This document shows positions 60,851 to 64,000 of a stretch of 64,000 bases of DNA, piece by piece. The stretch spans positions 1 to 64,000 of the forward strand of contig CAJNDS010002593.1 in the NCBI GenBank assembly GCA_905221605.1. The letters run 5' to 3'. Within the stretch, counting starts at the first letter, position 1. Each line of letters begins with the position of its first letter. The DNA is from Symbiodinium natans. Taxonomy: Eukaryota > Sar > Dinophyceae > Suessiales > Symbiodiniaceae. The translations under genes were made by a program, and so were the position numbers. Under the pieces are notes generated by a model, which searched no databases, had not been told where the DNA came from, and saw only the letters and a program-made list of their open reading frames with translations.

Positions 60851-63800
60851 TCAGGCAAGGGCCTGTTGTATGAAGGCCGCTCCGGCTGCTGGAACGCCAT
60901 CTTCATAAGCCGCTTGGGCAGCAGGCCCAAAGAAAATCTCGAACAAGTCGTCCTTGCCTGCCCTTATCTTGGCCACTCGTTCCACCCCATTTCGCGCGAC
61001 TATGCGGGCGGCAGTCGAGTTCTCATCTCCTGCGGCTTCACGCGTTCGGAAGTCAGATGCCCAAAAATGAAAAGTCGTCAAGCCATCCGGATGTCCAGGG
61101 ACAGCTGTATTCACGTGGCCTTCAGCACAGCCAAATGAATTTTCGATATCCAACAACGCGTAGTTCAGGATTGGTCTGGCATCAGGCACAGCCGAGTCAA
61201 CAGTAGAATGCGCCAGGAAAGCATCAAAAAGATTTTGGTTGTCTGTGTACGGATTCACATAGATTTGCTTCAGAAACAAAGTGAAGAATATCAAAGTTCG
61301 GTATGTGGCCCGTGCATAGAACAGACCATTGTTTAGGCAGCGGGCATCCCAATGTTCGGTGACCAGCAACTCAACCCCCTTATGATCCGTCGCGGTCTCC
61401 GCAGTTGTGGAAGTCACGTTGTATGTCCAGTACTGCCTGGGATCGCAGATCTTGGACAAAGCGCACAAGTCCGTTGTGTTGTCGAACAAGAAAGAGCCAA
61501 ACCGTACCTGGAGCTTGCATCATCAAGGTGTGGATTGACAACGCAAAAGTGCAGACGCTGACTGATTCTGAATGCTTCTGAGAAAATTGAAGCCGACTTG
61601 TCTGCAGGTTGGCGGCTCGTGACCGCAAGGGCAGAACGCGGCCAGGCGAGTCACGAGTGGAGCGCAGTGCAGCGGATGGCTCCTCAGGAACTCAGAATCA
61701 ACATTGACCGGAGACTTGAAAGCTGCGAGAAATAGCCTCAGGTAGTGAACAACAAGGTGGACAGCACAGTGGCTAACTAAAGCGATCTGTCTCCAAAGGA
61801 GGGCTGTATCCAGCTTGCAGGCTTCTGGTGTGTGTGTGTGTGTGTGTGCAAGTGTGGGAACGTGAGTGGGCGCGTGTCTGCTTGAAAACCTCCTACGCAA
61901 ACACGTGAGAGTTTCTCGGTCGCACTGTCTTACAGAGGCAGGGGCAGAAATCATCTAGAATCTAGAACGAAGAAGGAAAATCCCATCTCAGCTGGGGGTA
62001 GACCTGCAAGATGAAGGTGTCAAAGTCGATCCAAACCGTGTCGACCGCCGCACTGAGGAGCATTGGCAGGAAGGCATGCTTGATGTAGATAACATGCCCT
62101 GCAAGACGTGACCACAGATAGAGAATGTTCCCACACGGTACCTCTGTGCACGAAAGCTGAGTGCTATCAAGGAGCCTTCAACTGCTGGCACACACAGGAT
62201 GGTCTTCTCCTCAGACAGATCACCTGAGACAAACTGAAGAGGCCAGGCGCTCGGGTGCTTGCAACCGTCAATGGCCAGTGTGCATGTGAGTCGGGGCCCA
62301 GTGGCCGCGCACGTCTCGCTGCACACTTGCAACAGCCTGTCCAGAACCACACAGACTCGCAGACAGCCCTAGGTTCTAGTAGATACAGGCCATGTACATG
62401 TGAGCTGTCCTGCTTACACTTCGCGACGGCATCCTGGTCCATGCATGCCATGATCAAGGCAGGCAGGCCAACCACCAAAGCTCTTCTGATGAATCCTCTT
62501 GTCGGCAAACCAAGCCTACACTAGCATGTTGCGCACCAACAGTTTGCATTCACCCACCGCTCCTGTGATGTAGTTGGCAAAGGGCAAACCGCCAACGGCA
62601 GTCACATAAACCATGACTTCTGGATCTTCCCGTACGGCCTTGACCTGCTCCAGGAATGATGTGACCAGCCGAGTCACGGAGTGCGGGTGCCTTTCCGCAT
62701 TTGCGGAAAGATGCTTCAATCTCAGGTCAGCATCCATCCGCAAGGAGTCGAAAGCACTTGGCTCGGCGGGCAGTTCACAGAGTTCCCGAGAGGACCACCT
62801 GAGTCAAAACCCCTGACATACGGCCGATCCACCTCATGCGACTTTCAGCTTTGTACACCTTATAAGCCTTATAACTTGCGCACGTTTTGTTGAAACCGGC
62901 AGCAATCCCTTGACCGAAGCTACTGCACATCATGTAAGGGGCCGACACAAGGTCGTAGGAGCGGAGGGCAAACATTCCCATCTTCGCCAATCCATGAAAC
63001 ACTCCCCAAACAGTGGCACCCTTGAGGACTTCTAGGGTGTAGGCACGCATGATCCCGTGAGCCATGTTGCTGAAGCGTTCGAAAAGGGAGGGATTGGACA
63101 TCAAGGCCAACATGGCCGCCGAAACTCCAAATGCTGCAGCACCACAAGGACACGCGGGCACGTAAGTGGTCGAGAACTCCCTGGGGTCCTTCATCGTAGC
63201 GGAGACCAGCCCGTCTAAGCCACGGAGAAATTTCAGGCCCTCAATGTCGCGACCAGAAGCATATGGAGTGTGACGCCTGATCATGTCCAGCATGCGTTCA
63301 GATGTGTAGCCCGCGACGGAGGTACCGACACACATGACGCGGTCATTTGGAACCTCCTGCATGTGGTGTGGCCTGATCTTGGGAAGGTACATGTGAAGCA
63401 GAGCAAACGTGTGCCACTCGGTTGCAGCTGTAACGTGCAGCGGCGCCAAGTCTAGCAGCACGGACAAATCACGAGACAAGAGCTCAGCCAGAGATTCTCG
63501 CCTTAAGTGCTCTAGAAGCGTGACGTAAGGTGCCTGCAATGGGCTTGCAGAAAGCTCGGATCTGTCCAGGTAAGCCATACAGGTCGCAAATACCGAGGCT
63601 GTAACAGCTCCATAGGGGCACTCATTCAACGCATGTGGGAACTGCCACAGCACTACCGCAGCCACCTCCAGTAGTTCGAGCTGCAAGGTCTGATGCTGGA
63701 GGGCTGCGACGTCTTGCTTGACAAGCAGGCTTCGATCGTCCAGCACCAACTTCACCAGGTCGCCCAGGCGCTGTCGCAACAATGGCCAGTTCACCACAGG

Positions 63801-63965
63801 CTGGTCTTTGAAAGCCCGCCGGCACTCGTAGTCTTCGATCTCCACAGCTGGAAACCAAGGTGGGTAATCAGATGGCTCCGCACGCTTGAAGGGCACGATC
63901 ACCCACAGCACAACTCCAATCAGCAAGCGGCCTGCACAAGCAATTGTGGAACTGAGCGACATCAA
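60851..63965 (-). CDS. Golgi-type glycosyltransferase with nucleotide-diphospho-sugar transferase domain (GT77-like), spliced
   Basis: The first exon opens at 63965 with MMSLSSTIACAGRLLIG, a single hydrophobic anchor at residues 4-24, so a type II membrane protein with a lumenal C-terminus is likely. About 370 residues of unrecognised sequence follow (to about 62880). Later exons carry the pattern of the nucleotide-diphospho-sugar transferase family (PF03407 type): VTAVGGLPFANYITGA near 62600, a segment ending IMACMDQDAVAKC near 62440, VDTVWIDFDTFIL near 62030 with the acidic D-F-D motif expected to bind the metal and sugar nucleotide, and CLNNGLFYARATYRTL near 61320, matching the family's N-N/T-G-F/L-x-Y/F block. 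The ORF stops at 60851. A join from AAAAC|GTGCGC to CTCAG|GTGG keeps the frame between exons 1 and 2. Donor and acceptor sugars cannot be told. Family assignment is by motif order; the N-terminal region is unassigned. Confidence 0.72.
61829..61850 (+). repeat. (TG)n run in a glycosyltransferase intron
   Basis: Eleven TG units between the WIDFDTF and CLNNG exons. Confidence 0.9.
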
Positions 63966-64000
63966 AAAAATGTGAATGTCTGACTTTGCAAGTCGAACGA

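Overview
The window looks like nuclear DNA of a dinoflagellate, most likely of the Symbiodiniaceae/Suessiales type. Every gene I could recognise is cut into short exons on the minus strand. Rebuilding exons by hand shows acceptors of the form AG|G and many donors that are GC or GA rather than GT. Arrays of (TTTAGGG)n also occur. One-way gene blocks, GC/GA donors and TTTAGGG telomeres are all known for these algae. The species cannot be named from the sequence.

Layout in the direction of transcription (right to left): a type II membrane glycosyltransferase (63965-60851); two unrecognised ORFs, one with a coiled coil (60796-58885); a ClpX-type AAA+ unfoldase (58253-54212); exons of unrecognised genes (54.0-49.0 kb); a protein kinase (48345-46255) with a possible tail exon (46179-45610); a protein with an N-terminal signal-like segment plus low-complexity exons (45240-43240); a MORN-repeat protein (40500-38643); an MFS_5 (molybdate-anion transporter/MFSD5-like) transporter (36953-24865) with a complete-looking kinesin-3 gene (34215-28009) inside its 7.65-kb intron; a CPA2/NHA-type Na+/H+ antiporter (23930-21069); an unrecognised protein with a VPDGAKPG motif (20979-19987); a DDX5/Dbp2-like DEAD-box helicase (18305-14083); and a second protein kinase (6990-5530). 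The remaining 1-5.3 kb, 7-12.6 kb and several shorter gaps hold only low-complexity DNA, interstitial telomere-like repeats and ORFs I could not support.

The genes are ordinary eukaryotic functions (motor, transporters, kinases, proteolysis, RNA remodelling, glycosylation) and do not form a pathway. The interest is in genome architecture: a same-strand nested gene, introns starting with GA, and one 57-base intron flanked by a 13-base direct repeat (12/13 identical), as expected for an introner-like insertion. Gene ends are approximate, because exons were found by eye from motifs and only part of the splice sites were checked for reading frame.
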